From NCBI RefSeq assembly GCF_000739775.1, contig NZ_BBJH01000002.1:1-64000 (forward strand): 64,000 nt of DNA, written 5' to 3'. The position numbers and the translations under genes were made by a program. Numbering within the stretch: position 1 is the stretch's first letter; each line of letters begins with the position of its first letter. Of the stretch, positions 1 through 9,037 are shown in pieces. The notes under the pieces were generated by a model. That model saw only the letters and a program-made list of their open reading frames with translations, did not search any database and had not been told where the DNA came from. Origin of the DNA: Paraburkholderia heleia NBRC 101817. GTDB taxonomy: Bacteria; Pseudomonadota; Gammaproteobacteria; Burkholderiales; Burkholderiaceae.

Positions 1-5
1 GCGCC

Positions 6-731
6 TCAATTCTCGAGGCCTGCCCCGCCCAGAATCGAGTTGGCGTCGGCGCGCGCATTGTCGAGCTGAACGACGCTCGCCTGGCGCGCCGCGAGCGCGT
101 CGCCGTGCTCGATCGCCGTGAGAATCGCCTTGTGGCGCGGCAACGAAAGCGCATGCGTGTTGGGATGGCGGCTCGTGAGCTTGATCGATTCGGAAAGCGC
201 GAGCGAGAGCATGTTGCCGATGTACGCCAGCATGTTGTTATGCGTGGCCGCCATGATCGCGCGGTGGAATTCCAGATCGGGCTCGAGCAGGTCGGCGGCG
301 GTCTGCGCCTGCTCCATGCGCGCGTAGGCCGCGGTAATGCGGGCGCGGTCTTCGTCGTTGGCTGAAATCGCGGCGAGCGCGGCGGCGGCGGGCTCGATGA
401 TCTGCCGCACGGTCATGAGCGAGCGGAAGAACTCGCCTTCGGGAATGCTGTTGACGGTCCAGTACAGCACGTCGGGGTCGAGCATGTGCCATTCTTCGCG
501 CGGCCGCACGACACTGCCCACGCGCGGCTTCGACACCACGAGGCCCTTGGCGACCAGCACGCGCGTGGCCTCGCGCAGCACCGGGCGACTCACGCCGTAG
601 GTTTCGCACAGCGTGGGTTCGGGAGGCAGGCGCTGCCCGGGGGCGAGCGTGCCGCCTACGATCTGCATGCCGAGCTCCTGCACGATGCGCGCGTGCATGC
701 TCTTGCGTTTCTCTAGATTGCGGTAATCCAT
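6..731 (-). CDS. FadR/GntR-family regulator with FCD domain
   Basis: A 241-residue transcription regulator. Residues about 12-75 form a GntR winged helix-turn-helix (VSRPVLREATRVL lies in the recognition region). Residues about 95-220 are an all-helical FCD ligand domain; D152, H156, H200 and H209 are candidate metal/ligand residues of the FCD type. It is the last gene of a minus-strand run behind two sugar ABC transporters, 54 bp after the ATPase gene. By context it is probably the local repressor that senses a sugar acid such as arabonate or galactonate. Family assignment is firm; the effector is inferred. Confidence 0.88.
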   Translation of the reverse strand: MDYRNLEKRKSMHARIVQELGMQIVGGTLAPGQRLPPEPTLCETYGVSRPVLREATRVLVAKGLVVSKPRVGSVVRPREEWHMLDPDVLYWTVNSIPEGEFFRSLMTVRQIIEPAAAALAAISANDEDRARITAAYARMEQAQTAADLLEPDLEFHRAIMAATHNNMLAYIGNMLSLALSESIKLTSRHPNTHALSLPRHKAILTAIEHGDALAARQASVVQLDNARADANSILGGAGLEN

Positions 732-785
732 GATGGTCCGGCCGGGGGCTACCCGGTCGGAGCGTCCCCCCTGTTTGCAGGCCCG

Positions 786-1598
786 TTACGCGCTGGTGGC
801 GCGCATGGCCCGATATTCCCGCCGCACGATATCCATCAGCTCAGCCACCGAGGTATTGGCGCTGTGCTGCTCGTATGTCACGCGGCCTCGCTGCATCAAC
901 ATGATGCGATCCGCAATATCGAGCGTCTGCGCATAGTTGTGCATGATCATGATAATCGATAGGCCGCCTTTTTCCTTCAAACGCATGATCAGATCGATGA
1001 TCAGACCCGCTTCCCGCGCTCCCATTGCGGCGAGCGGCTCGTCGAGCAGGAGGATTCTTGCGTTCGAATGCACGGCGCGCGCCACCGCGATAGCCTGGCG
1101 CTGACCGCCTGAAAGCCGCTCTACAGGCAGGTCCACCGAGGGCACATGCACGCCGATGTCGTCGAGCAGCTGGGCCGCGCGCTGGCGCATCTGCTTGTGG
1201 TCGAGCAGTTTGAAGGGCCCGCGCCGCACGATCTCGCGGTTCAGGAACATGTTGTGGTAAATGCTCAGCGAATTGGCGAGCGCGAGGTCCTGATAAACGC
1301 ATTCGATGCCGAGCGAGCGCGCATGGTCCACCGAGCGCAGCAGCGTTTCGCTGCCGTCGATCTGCAGCGTGCCGCTCGTTTGCTGGTGAAAACCCGTGAG
1401 GATTTTCACGAGCGTGGACTTGCCCGCGCCGTTGTCGCCGAGAATGCCGAGGATTTCGCCGCGGCCGAGCGTGAGCGAAACGCCGTCGAGCGCCGTCACC
1501 GCGCCGAAGCGCTTGACGATGTTGTCGGCCCGCAGGGCGAGCGGCGCGTCGGCCGTGGCGCTCGCGCCGCCGGGGGCGGTTTGCGGTTCGTCCATCAT
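786..1598 (-). CDS. Sugar ABC transporter ATP-binding protein (single-domain, FrcA-like)
   Basis: A 270-residue ATPase with one ABC domain. Walker A is GDNGAGKST, the signature is LSGGQRQA and Walker B is ILLLDEPLAAMG. Most ribose-class (CUT2) ATPases have two fused ABC domains of about 500 residues; this half-length form matches the FrcA subgroup. The start ATG overlaps the stop of the permease gene (ATGA), so the two are translationally coupled. It powers import with the permease at 1595-2611 and the binding protein at 2636-3739. The substrate is not readable from sequence; a monosaccharide is expected. Confidence 0.88.
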   Translation of the reverse strand: MMDEPQTAPGGASATADAPLALRADNIVKRFGAVTALDGVSLTLGRGEILGILGDNGAGKSTLVKILTGFHQQTSGTLQIDGSETLLRSVDHARSLGIECVYQDLALANSLSIYHNMFLNREIVRRGPFKLLDHKQMRQRAAQLLDDIGVHVPSVDLPVERLSGGQRQAIAVARAVHSNARILLLDEPLAAMGAREAGLIIDLIMRLKEKGGLSIIMIMHNYAQTLDIADRIMLMQRGRVTYEQHSANTSVAELMDIVRREYRAMRATSA

Positions 1599-2611
1599 CG
1601 GCTCCCTTTGCGGCGCAGGCGCCCAACGTGGATGTTGAAGACCATGGCGGCGAGAATCGCGGCGCCGAGAATGATGTTGAAGGTGAACGCGTTGATGCCG
1701 ATGAGCGTGAAGCCGTCGTTGAGAATGCCGAGCACCGCCGCACCGATCAGGCCGCCCACGATCGTGCCCGAGCCGCCCGTGAGCGGCGTGCCGCCGATCA
1801 CGGCCGAAGCCACGGCGAGGAACATGATCTGGTTGCCGCCCGCCTGCGGGTCGATCGAGGTGATGCGAAAGCCTTCCAGAATGCCGGTGAAGCCCGCGAG
1901 CACGGCGGCGATGATGAAGTTGCCGAGGCGCAGCCGGTTCACGTGAATACCGGCTTCGCTCGCGCCTAGCGGATTCGCGCCCGCCGCCTGCGTATGCAGG
2001 CCCCAGCGCGTATGCCGCAACAGCACATGCATCGCCAACGCGATCGCCACGGTCCAGATGATCTCGCTATAGCCCCAGGCGCCCATGAAGGCCGCGAATT
2101 CGGGAGAGCCCGGCGTCTGCACCGGCGTGCCGCGCGAGATCGTGAGCGTGATGCCGTTGATGAGGAAGAGCGTGCCGAGCGTCGTGACGAACGAGGGCAG
2201 GCGCAGCCACACAGTCACGGCCCCGTTCACGAAGCCGACGATGCCCGCGGCCACCAGCCCCGCGATCACGGCGAGCCACATGGGCGCGCCCGCGTCGTTG
2301 GCGAACACCATCATGAACGGCGCGAAGGCGAACACCATGCCCGCCGACAGATCGATGTCGCCGCCGATCATCAGCATGATTTCGCCGAACGCGATGATCG
2401 CCACCGGCGCGATGAACTGCGAGAGGTTGACGAGACTCGCGTTGGTGAGCAGGAAATCCCGGTTGGAAAATTCGAAGTACGCCGCGAGGATCATCGCCAC
2501 GAGCAGAATGCGCAGTTCGGGCGCCCACGCGGAGAACCATTGCCCGCGCGGGCGGCCAGCAGCCCGCGCGGTGACTTCAGCCTTGCCAGTTTCGTTCACG
2601 GAGTTCATCAC
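1595..2611 (-). CDS. Sugar ABC transporter permease, ribose/CUT2 class
   Basis: A 338-residue integral membrane protein of the BPD_transp_2 family (RbsC/FrcC-like), with about nine to ten hydrophobic segments. The conserved family stretches GGDIDLSAGMVFAF and VIGGTPLTGGSGTIVGGLIG are present. The last bases overlap the start of the ATPase gene, and the Tat-type binding protein gene ends 24 bp upstream. It should form the channel homodimer of the left-hand sugar importer. Confidence 0.9.
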   Translation of the reverse strand: MMNSVNETGKAEVTARAAGRPRGQWFSAWAPELRILLVAMILAAYFEFSNRDFLLTNASLVNLSQFIAPVAIIAFGEIMLMIGGDIDLSAGMVFAFAPFMMVFANDAGAPMWLAVIAGLVAAGIVGFVNGAVTVWLRLPSFVTTLGTLFLINGITLTISRGTPVQTPGSPEFAAFMGAWGYSEIIWTVAIALAMHVLLRHTRWGLHTQAAGANPLGASEAGIHVNRLRLGNFIIAAVLAGFTGILEGFRITSIDPQAGGNQIMFLAVASAVIGGTPLTGGSGTIVGGLIGAAVLGILNDGFTLIGINAFTFNIILGAAILAAMVFNIHVGRLRRKGSR

Positions 2612-2635
2612 TCGTAGTTCGTTGTGCGCAGTTCG

Positions 2636-3739
2636 TCAAGACTTGATCGCACCGCTCATCGGCACGATTTGCGGCTTGGTGGTCTTGCCTTCGTACCGCG
2701 TCGAGGTGTTCAGGTACGGCTCGACGGTATCCTTCGTCACGAACTTCAGACCCGTGTTCGTGTCGGCCGGGCCGACCAGTCCGCCGGAGGCGAGGGTCAC
2801 GAACGCCTGCATCACCGTATAGAAGCCCTGCACATACGGCTGCTGGTCGATCGTGAAGTCGAGGAAGCCTTCGTGAATGAGCTGAACCGTGGTGGGCAGC
2901 AGGTCGAAGCCGCCGCCGTGTACGCCCTTCGAAGGCAGGTTGCTTTCCTTCATCACCTGCGCGACGCCCTGCGTGCTGCCCGCATCCACGGCGAACATGC
3001 CTTTCAGGTCCTGGTGGCCCAGGTAGAACGACTTGATCTTCGAAAGCTCTTCGTTGACGGTCGCGCCCGTCGCGACGGTCTGGATGTCGATCTTCTTGCC
3101 GGACTTCTTGATGGCGTCGCTCGCGCCGTCCAGACGCGGCTGGATGTTGAGCTGGCCAGGCGTGGCGATGAACAGGCCGACGAGGCCGCTGTCGATCAGG
3201 CTCACGATGCGCTCGCCCATCTGGTAGCCCGAGAGATACAGGTCCTGGCCGATATAGGCGAGGCGCGGGTTCTTCTTGCCGCGCGGCGCGTCGGCGTTAT
3301 AGGCGAAGACCGGAATGCCCGCGTCGAGCGCCGCCTGAATCGGCTTGTCGAAGGCGGTCGGGTCGACGATCGGCACCGCGATCGCATCGGCTTTCGCGGC
3401 GATCGCCGCATTCACGGCGCGCACCATTTCGCCCGCGTCGGAGGTGGCCGAGCCGGTCCACTGGTAGTCCATGTTGAGCAGCGAGCATGCGTCCTGAATG
3501 CCGTATTGCGTGGGCACGAAGAACGGATTCGTGGTGACGTGATTGACGAACACGATCTTCCACTTCTTGTGCGACGGGAAGCCCGATTCGGCGGCCTGCG
3601 CCGTGGAAATGAATCCGCCGCCGCCCACCGCGCCGAGCAGCGAAAGCGCCGCGCCCAAGCCCGCACCCTGCATCAGGCCGCGCCGGCCCGTGTCGATCAA
3701 GCTCTTCCCGTCTTTTGTGTCATCCCGATCCTGCGCCAT
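2636..3739 (-). CDS. Periplasmic sugar-binding protein with Tat-like signal
   Basis: A 367-residue type-1 periplasmic binding protein (Peripla_BP_4-like) of the CUT2 class. The start at 3739 is chosen because GGAGG lies six bases upstream; a longer frame starting at 3760 lacks a comparable site. The N-terminus has an unusually long hydrophilic lead, then GRRGLMQGAG, a hydrophobic run and a probable AQA-AES cleavage site. This looks like a twin-arginine (Tat) rather than Sec signal, so the protein may be exported folded. It is the first gene of the binding protein-permease-ATPase set running to 786. The ligand is unknown. Confidence 0.87.
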   Translation of the reverse strand: MAQDRDDTKDGKSLIDTGRRGLMQGAGLGAALSLLGAVGGGGFISTAQAAESGFPSHKKWKIVFVNHVTTNPFFVPTQYGIQDACSLLNMDYQWTGSATSDAGEMVRAVNAAIAAKADAIAVPIVDPTAFDKPIQAALDAGIPVFAYNADAPRGKKNPRLAYIGQDLYLSGYQMGERIVSLIDSGLVGLFIATPGQLNIQPRLDGASDAIKKSGKKIDIQTVATGATVNEELSKIKSFYLGHQDLKGMFAVDAGSTQGVAQVMKESNLPSKGVHGGGFDLLPTTVQLIHEGFLDFTIDQQPYVQGFYTVMQAFVTLASGGLVGPADTNTGLKFVTKDTVEPYLNTSTRYEGKTTKPQIVPMSGAIKS

Positions 3740-3972
3740 GTTTTCCTCCGGTCTTGTCATCGTGGTCGATGTAGTCGACTTGCGTCGAAAAGCGTGCAGA
3801 TACTGGCCAGTACCGGGGGAACGCGCGAGACATCCGCAGCGAACGTGTGTTCGCCAGGCGCCGACGGTACCGCAAAAATCTTAGTGCAGCGTGATGAGGC
3901 CTCCTAATCCATGTATACCCGTAACTACTCCATAGGCCCTCGCGCGGCGGCGGGTCGCCCATGACAAGCGGC

Positions 3973-5112
3973 TTACGCACTGCCTTTCGCCTCCTGCATG
4001 GGTGGCGGCGGGCTGGCGAGCCTCGCCTGGTCCATCGGCGTGGCGGATCGCCCGCGCGCGGGGCGCGGGGCGCCGCGGCCCGTGCCGGTGGATTTGCGAC
4101 GCGCGGCGTGGCGCTCGGTTGCGCGCTGCATGAGGCAGAACGCGCAGAGCAGCGCGCCGATCACGATGCGCGTCCACCACGAGCTGAGCGTGCCGTCGAA
4201 GGTAATGAGCGTCTGGATCGTGCCGAGAATGCCCACGCCGAACACCGAGCCGATCACATAGCCCACGCCGCCCGTGAGCAGCGTGCCGCCGATCACCGTC
4301 GCGGCGATGGCGTCGAGTTCCATGCCTTGCGCCTGCAGCCCGTAGCCCGAGAGCACGTAGAGCGTAAACACCACGCCGCCGAGCGCCGAGCAAAAGCCCG
4401 AGAGCGCGTAGACGCCGATCTTGGTGCGCGCCACCGGCAGGCCCATGAGCAGCGCGGAGCGCTCGTTGCCGCCGATCGCGTAGACGTTGCGTCCAAAGCG
4501 CGTGAAGTGCGCGATGACGATGCCCGCAGCGAGCATGGCGATGGCCGTGAGCGAGCCCGTGGTGAGCGAGCCGCTGCCCACCGGAATGCTGAATTCGGAT
4601 AGCGCGTGAAAACCGGGGTCGTTGATCTGGATGGATTCGGTGGTGATGAGAAAGCAGGTGCCGCGCGCGAGGAACATGCCCGCGAGCGTGATGATGAAGG
4701 GCTGCAGCCGGAAGAAGTGGATCAGCGCGCCCATTGCCGCGCCATAGAGCGCCCCGCAGAGCAAAACGAGCGGCACGACGACGAGCACGGGCCAGTGCAG
4801 CTTCTCGGTGCCCACGGCGCAGAGGATCGTCGTGAGCGCAACCACGGCGCCTACCGAAAGATCGATGCCGCCCGAGATGATCACGAACGTCATGCCGATG
4901 GCGACGATCAGCAGGAACGCGTTGTCGACCAGCAGCCCGAAGGCCACCTGCAGCGAGAAGAACCCGGTGTACATGACCGAGCCGAAGCCGAACAGCACGG
5001 CAAAGAGCACGACGGTCACCACGATGGGCAGCACGCGCGGATCGACGAAGCGGGTGGCGCCGCGCCGGCACGCTGCGAGCGTGTTCGACAAGGACAGGGC
5101 TGGGCGGTTCAT
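3973..5112 (-). CDS. yjfF: Sugar ABC transporter permease, YjfF-like
   Basis: A 379-residue CUT2 permease with the family stretches GGIDLSVGAVVALT and VIGGTLLTGGVGYVIGSVFG and about ten membrane segments. The C-terminal tail of about 50 residues is basic and proline-rich, longer than in the E. coli homologue. It is the second permease of the four-gene transporter (binding protein 7801, ATPase 6180, permease 5146, this gene), the same order as ytfQ-ytfR-ytfT-yjfF of enteric bacteria, which imports galactofuranose. The exact sugar here is inferred. Confidence 0.85.
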   Translation of the reverse strand: MNRPALSLSNTLAACRRGATRFVDPRVLPIVVTVVLFAVLFGFGSVMYTGFFSLQVAFGLLVDNAFLLIVAIGMTFVIISGGIDLSVGAVVALTTILCAVGTEKLHWPVLVVVPLVLLCGALYGAAMGALIHFFRLQPFIITLAGMFLARGTCFLITTESIQINDPGFHALSEFSIPVGSGSLTTGSLTAIAMLAAGIVIAHFTRFGRNVYAIGGNERSALLMGLPVARTKIGVYALSGFCSALGGVVFTLYVLSGYGLQAQGMELDAIAATVIGGTLLTGGVGYVIGSVFGVGILGTIQTLITFDGTLSSWWTRIVIGALLCAFCLMQRATERHAARRKSTGTGRGAPRPARGRSATPMDQARLASPPPPMQEAKGSA

Positions 5113-5145
5113 GCTCGGCTTCCCCCGAATGGGTGCGCTTCGTGC

Positions 5146-6183
5146 TCAGGCGCGCGCGCGGCGCGCGAGAGCGAGGCGTTTGAGTTGTTGAAAAGCGAAG
5201 GTGCGCGCGGCGGGCGACTGGATCAGACACACGAGCAGCACGACCACGGCCTTCACGACGAGCGTGGCCTCGGGCGGCACGCCGATCGAATAGGTGGTGT
5301 AGGTGAGCGTCTGGATGATGAGCGCGCCGAGCACCGTGCCCGCGAGACTGAAGCGCCCGCCCAGCAGCGACGTGCCGCCGAGCGTCACGGCGAGAATCGC
5401 GTCGAGTTCGAGCAGCAGGCCCGCGTTGTTGCCGTCCGCGCTGCGCACGTTCGAGCTGATCAGAATGCCGGCGATCGCGGCGGTCACGCCGCAGAACGCG
5501 TACGCGCCGAACACCACGGCTTGCGACGACAGGCCCGCAAGCCGCGCCGCCACCGGATTCACGCCGATCGAGCGGATGAAGAGCCCGAGCGCCGTGCGGT
5601 TGACGATGAGGGCTGTGAGCCCGGTCACGGCGAGCGCGATCCACACGGCGCACGGGATGAGCGCGAAATAGCCGCCGCCCGCGAACAGATACCCCGGCGC
5701 GCCGATGGGGATGATCTGGCCGCCCGTGAGCAACTGCGCCACGCCGCGGCCCGCCACCATCAGGATGAGCGTGGCGATGATCGGCTGCATGCCGACGAAC
5801 GCGACGAGCAGCCCGTTCCAGATGCCGGCGAGCAGGCCCACCGCGAGCGCCGCGCCGAACGCCAGGCCCACGCGCGAAGGATCGGCGGCGAGCACGGTGG
5901 CGGCCGCCGCACCCGCAATCGCCACGACGGCGCCCACGGAAATGTCGATGCCGCGCGTGGCGATCACGAGCGTCATCCCGAGCGACACCACGACGAGCGG
6001 CGCGGCGCGCATGAGGATGTCGATGGGCGCGCCGAACAGGTGGCCGCCCAGCATCGTGATCGAGAGGAAGTTGCCGCGATGCGCCACATCGACGGCGAAC
6101 AGCGCGATGAGCGTCACCGCGGGCCACACCAGCGGATGCCGGATGACGAGCGAAAGCCAGGCGGGGAGGGCGGGGCGCGTCAT
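5146..6183 (-). CDS. ytfT: Sugar ABC transporter permease, YtfT-like
   Basis: A 345-residue CUT2-class permease. The start at 6183 (MTRPALPAWL) overlaps the stop of the ATPase gene as ATGA, which settles it against much longer open frames in the same register. Conserved stretches are ATRGIDISVGAVVAIAG and TLGGTSLLGGRFSLAG. It pairs with the YjfF-like permease 33 bp downstream to make a heteromeric channel, as in the E. coli galactofuranose importer. Confidence 0.88.
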   Translation of the reverse strand: MTRPALPAWLSLVIRHPLVWPAVTLIALFAVDVAHRGNFLSITMLGGHLFGAPIDILMRAAPLVVVSLGMTLVIATRGIDISVGAVVAIAGAAAATVLAADPSRVGLAFGAALAVGLLAGIWNGLLVAFVGMQPIIATLILMVAGRGVAQLLTGGQIIPIGAPGYLFAGGGYFALIPCAVWIALAVTGLTALIVNRTALGLFIRSIGVNPVAARLAGLSSQAVVFGAYAFCGVTAAIAGILISSNVRSADGNNAGLLLELDAILAVTLGGTSLLGGRFSLAGTVLGALIIQTLTYTTYSIGVPPEATLVVKAVVVLLVCLIQSPAARTFAFQQLKRLALARRARA

Positions 6184-7709
6184 CGACGGTCTCCGGCAAT
6201 GAGGTCGTAGACTTCGTGCTCCGTGCGCGCCGCGCCCGATAGCTCGGCCACCTTGCGTCGGTCGCGCAGCACGGCGATGCGGTCGGAGACGCGCACCACC
6301 TCGCTGATCTCCGACGAGATGAACAGGATGCCGAGGCCCTTCGCGCAGAGCGCACGCACGCGGTCCATGATTTCGAACTTGGCGGCCACGTCGATGCCGC
6401 GCGTCGGTTCGTCGAGTATCAGCAGACGCGGCCTGGTCGCGAGCCAGCGCGCGAGCAGCACCTTCTGCTGGTTGCCGCCCGACAGCAGGCCAATAGGCTG
6501 CTCGGCGTCGCGCGCCTTGATGCCGAGCTGCTCGATATATTCGTTGGCCAGTTCGCGCTGGCGCGAGCGCCGGATCATGCGCCACCAGCCGAGTTGCGCC
6601 TGCAGCGCGAGCACGATGTTTTCGCGGATCGACAGGTCGGCGACGATGCCTTCCTTCTTGCGGTCTTCGGGACAATAGGCCATGCCGTGGCGCACGGCGT
6701 CGCGCGGCGAGGAGAGCTTCACGGCTTTGCCGTCGATGTGCACCGTGCCTGCATCGGCTTTGTCCGCGCCGAAGAGCAGGCGCGCGGTCTCCGTGCGGCC
6801 CGAGCCGAGCAGGCCGGCCAGGCCCAGAATCTGCCCCGGCTGCACTTCCAGATCGAGCGGATTGAGCACGCCGCGGCGCGCCACGCCCTGCGCCGCAAGA
6901 TAGGGCGCGGTATCCGTTGCAGCCGTTTCGCCGTGTGCGGCTTCGGCTTGCGTGAGCCGCTCGCCCGCGTTCTGCAGACCCACCATTTTCGCGACCAGCG
7001 TTTGCACCGGCAGATCGGCGGCGAGATATTCGCCTTCGCGCTCGCCGTTGCGCATCACCGTGATGCGATCGGAGATGGCATAGGTCTGCTCCAGAAAATG
7101 CGTGACGAACAGGATCGCGATACCCGACGCCTTGAGCTTGCGCAGCACCTCGAAAAGGCGCGCGACTTCGCCTTCGTCGAGGCTGGAAGTCGGCTCGTCT
7201 AGAATCAGGATGCGCGCATCGACGGACACGGCGCGCGCAATCGCCACCATCTGCTGCATGGCGATCGGGTAGGTGTCGAGCGACTGCGTGACGTCGAGCG
7301 AGAGATTCAGCTCCGCGAGCGCTTCTTGCGCGCGGCGATGAATCGTTTTCCAGTCGATCAGGCCGAGGCCGCGCCTGCGCGGCTGGCGGCCCGCGAAAAT
7401 GTTCTCTGCAACCGAGAGATTCGGGCAGAGATTGACTTCCTGGTAGAGCGTCTGGATGCCGGCGGCTTCCGCCATTTGCGGCGTCGGAAAGTGCACGGCC
7501 TCGCCCGCGAGACGTATCTCGCCCGCCTCGGGCTGGTGCACGCCGGTCAGCACGTTGATGAGCGTGGACTTGCCGGCGCCGTTCTGTCCCATCAGCGTAT
7601 GGATTTCGCCCGGGTACAGACGAAAATCGACCCGGTCGAGTGCGCGCACGCCGGGGAAGGTTCGGGTAAGACCGACGGTTTCGAGTATCGGGGAAACGCT
7701 CATGGGCAA
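6180..7709 (-). CDS. ytfR: Sugar ABC transporter ATP-binding protein, YtfR-like (two ABC domains)
   Basis: A 509-residue ATPase with two fused ABC domains, the normal length for the RbsA/MglA/YtfR class. Domain 1 has Walker A GQNGAGKST near residue 42 and Walker B RILILDEPTSSLDEGEV. Domain 2 (from about residue 270) has the usual degenerate P-loop LAGLLGSGRTE, the signature LSGGNQQKVLLARW and Walker B LLILDEPTRGIDV. It couples by ATGA overlap to the YtfT-like permease. The preceding binding-protein gene is separated by 91 bp that contain a hairpin. Confidence 0.9.
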   Translation of the reverse strand: MPMSVSPILETVGLTRTFPGVRALDRVDFRLYPGEIHTLMGQNGAGKSTLINVLTGVHQPEAGEIRLAGEAVHFPTPQMAEAAGIQTLYQEVNLCPNLSVAENIFAGRQPRRRGLGLIDWKTIHRRAQEALAELNLSLDVTQSLDTYPIAMQQMVAIARAVSVDARILILDEPTSSLDEGEVARLFEVLRKLKASGIAILFVTHFLEQTYAISDRITVMRNGEREGEYLAADLPVQTLVAKMVGLQNAGERLTQAEAAHGETAATDTAPYLAAQGVARRGVLNPLDLEVQPGQILGLAGLLGSGRTETARLLFGADKADAGTVHIDGKAVKLSSPRDAVRHGMAYCPEDRKKEGIVADLSIRENIVLALQAQLGWWRMIRRSRQRELANEYIEQLGIKARDAEQPIGLLSGGNQQKVLLARWLATRPRLLILDEPTRGIDVAAKFEIMDRVRALCAKGLGILFISSEISEVVRVSDRIAVLRDRRKVAELSGAARTEHEVYDLIAGDRR

Positions 7710-7740
7710 CCGTGAAAGAGGCCATCGAGCGCGCGGCGTG

Positions 7741-7767
7741 CTTAGTAAGCCCCTTAAATACTAAGGG
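7741..7767. repeat. Overlapping hairpins between ytfQ-like and ytfR-like genes
   Basis: Two mutually exclusive inverted repeats share sequence here: CTTAGTA (7741-7747) with TACTAAG (7759-7765), and CCCTTA (7751-7756) with TAAGGG (7762-7767) around a 5-base loop. The element lies after the binding-protein stop and before the ATPase start. That position suits an mRNA-stabilising or attenuating structure that raises binding-protein yield over the membrane parts. The pairing is seen; the function is inferred. Confidence 0.4.
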
Positions 7768-7800
7768 ATGCGAAACACACCGCGCCGCTTGCAGCGAAGT

Positions 7801-8769
7801 TTAGTACTTGCGCGACGGCAGCACCTGCGCCGCCACGTCCATCGGGAACACCGTTTCGTTCGTCACGATGCGCTTGGGCAGCTGCTTGCCCGCCACGACG
7901 TCCTTCACGGCGCTCATGAGCTGCGGCCCGAGCAGCGGGCTGCACTCCACGTCCACGTTCATCTTGCCGGCGATCATCGCCTCGAAGCCGCCCTTGGTGG
8001 CGTCGAACGACACGACGCTGATGTCCTTGCCCGGCTTCATGCCGGCTTCTTCCATGGCCTGGATCGCGCCGAGTGCCATGTCGTCGTTATGCGCGTAGAC
8101 CACGTTGATCTTGTTTCCATACGTCTTCGCGAACGCCTCCATGACCTGCTTGCCGCCGGCGAGCGTGAAGTCGCCGCTTTGCGAAGCGATGATCTTGAAC
8201 TTCGGATCGTTCTTGATCACTTCCATGAGGCCCGAATGACGGTCGTTGGCCGGCGCGGAACCCACCGTGCCCTGGAGCTCGACGATATTGATCGGGCCGG
8301 GGTTGTTCTTGTAGTGATCTTCAAGCCACTTGCCCGCGCGGCGGCCTTCTTCCATGAAGTCCGAACCGATCATCGTCACGTAGAGCGACGGGTCCTTCAC
8401 GTCGATGTTGCGGTCCGTGAGGATCACGGGAATCTTCGCGCGTTTGGCTTCCTGTAGCACCGGCTCCCAGCCCGATTCCACCACGGGCGAGAACGCGATT
8501 ACGTCCACCTTCTGGGCGATATACGAGCGGATCGCCTTGATCTGGTTTTCCTGCTTCTGCTGGGCGTCCGAGAACTTGAGGTTGATGCCGGCGTCTTTGG
8601 CGGCCTGTTTGACCGACACCGTGTTGGCCGTACGCCAGGCGCTTTCCGCGCCGACCTGGGCAAAACCCAGCGTGATCTGCTTGTCTTCGGCGTGGGCGAC
8701 GCCCGCCGCCAACGAGAAAGCGGCCGCCGCAGCGACCAGCCCGCTTACCATGCGTGTTGCCAGTTTCAT
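7801..8769 (-). CDS. ytfQ: Periplasmic sugar-binding protein, YtfQ-like
   Basis: A 322-residue type-1 periplasmic binding protein with a clear Sec signal peptide (MKLATRMVSGLVAAAAAF, cleavage near AHA-ED). The mature start KQITLGFAQVGAESAWRTAN is characteristic of the YtfQ/galactofuranose-binding group, and the hinge region holds SFDATKGG. A GGAG-containing ribosome site lies just upstream. It is the first gene of the ytfQRT-yjfF order and faces the sugar-acid dehydratase gene across a 268-bp divergent control region. Confidence 0.88.
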   Translation of the reverse strand: MKLATRMVSGLVAAAAAFSLAAGVAHAEDKQITLGFAQVGAESAWRTANTVSVKQAAKDAGINLKFSDAQQKQENQIKAIRSYIAQKVDVIAFSPVVESGWEPVLQEAKRAKIPVILTDRNIDVKDPSLYVTMIGSDFMEEGRRAGKWLEDHYKNNPGPINIVELQGTVGSAPANDRHSGLMEVIKNDPKFKIIASQSGDFTLAGGKQVMEAFAKTYGNKINVVYAHNDDMALGAIQAMEEAGMKPGKDISVVSFDATKGGFEAMIAGKMNVDVECSPLLGPQLMSAVKDVVAGKQLPKRIVTNETVFPMDVAAQVLPSRKY

Positions 8770-8934
8770 GCGTGTCTCCGATGTAGCTCTGCACGTTGTA
8801 TTTCTTTAATTCATGGCGCTACACCCGCGTCCATCACGGCCGGACAGTATCACGAGAAGTATCGCGCCATCCCTGGCCTCCGGTTATATCCTTTCGGTAT
8901 CCCGTTAGCCGCCCCTGCTGACCACAATAGACAA

Positions 8935-8999
8935 ACTATATGCAACGTCCGGAACGGTTTCGATTAGCGTTTTCCCGATAAGCCTGACTCATATAGTCA
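8935..8999. promoter_or_regulatory. Candidate GntR operator region between divergent sugar genes
   Basis: The octamer ACTATATG (8935-8942) recurs inverted as CATATAGT (8990-8997). The second copy sits inside the 15-bp repeat TGACT-N5-AGTCA at 8985-8999. Both lie in the only divergent intergenic region of the sugar cluster, between the transporter genes and the dehydratase. This is the natural place for the FCD-GntR regulator encoded at 6-731 to act. The repeats are visible; the regulator assignment is inferred. Confidence 0.4.
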
Positions 9000-9037
9000 T
9001 GCTATTTATTGGACTTTCTCACTAAGTGGGCAAAGCC

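Noticed and set aside
3881..6355. Very long minus-strand open frame (over 800 codons) across the permease genes
   Set aside because: Arg/Ala/His-rich product without domain texture; it is the out-of-frame shadow of the two real permease genes, as usual in GC-rich DNA.
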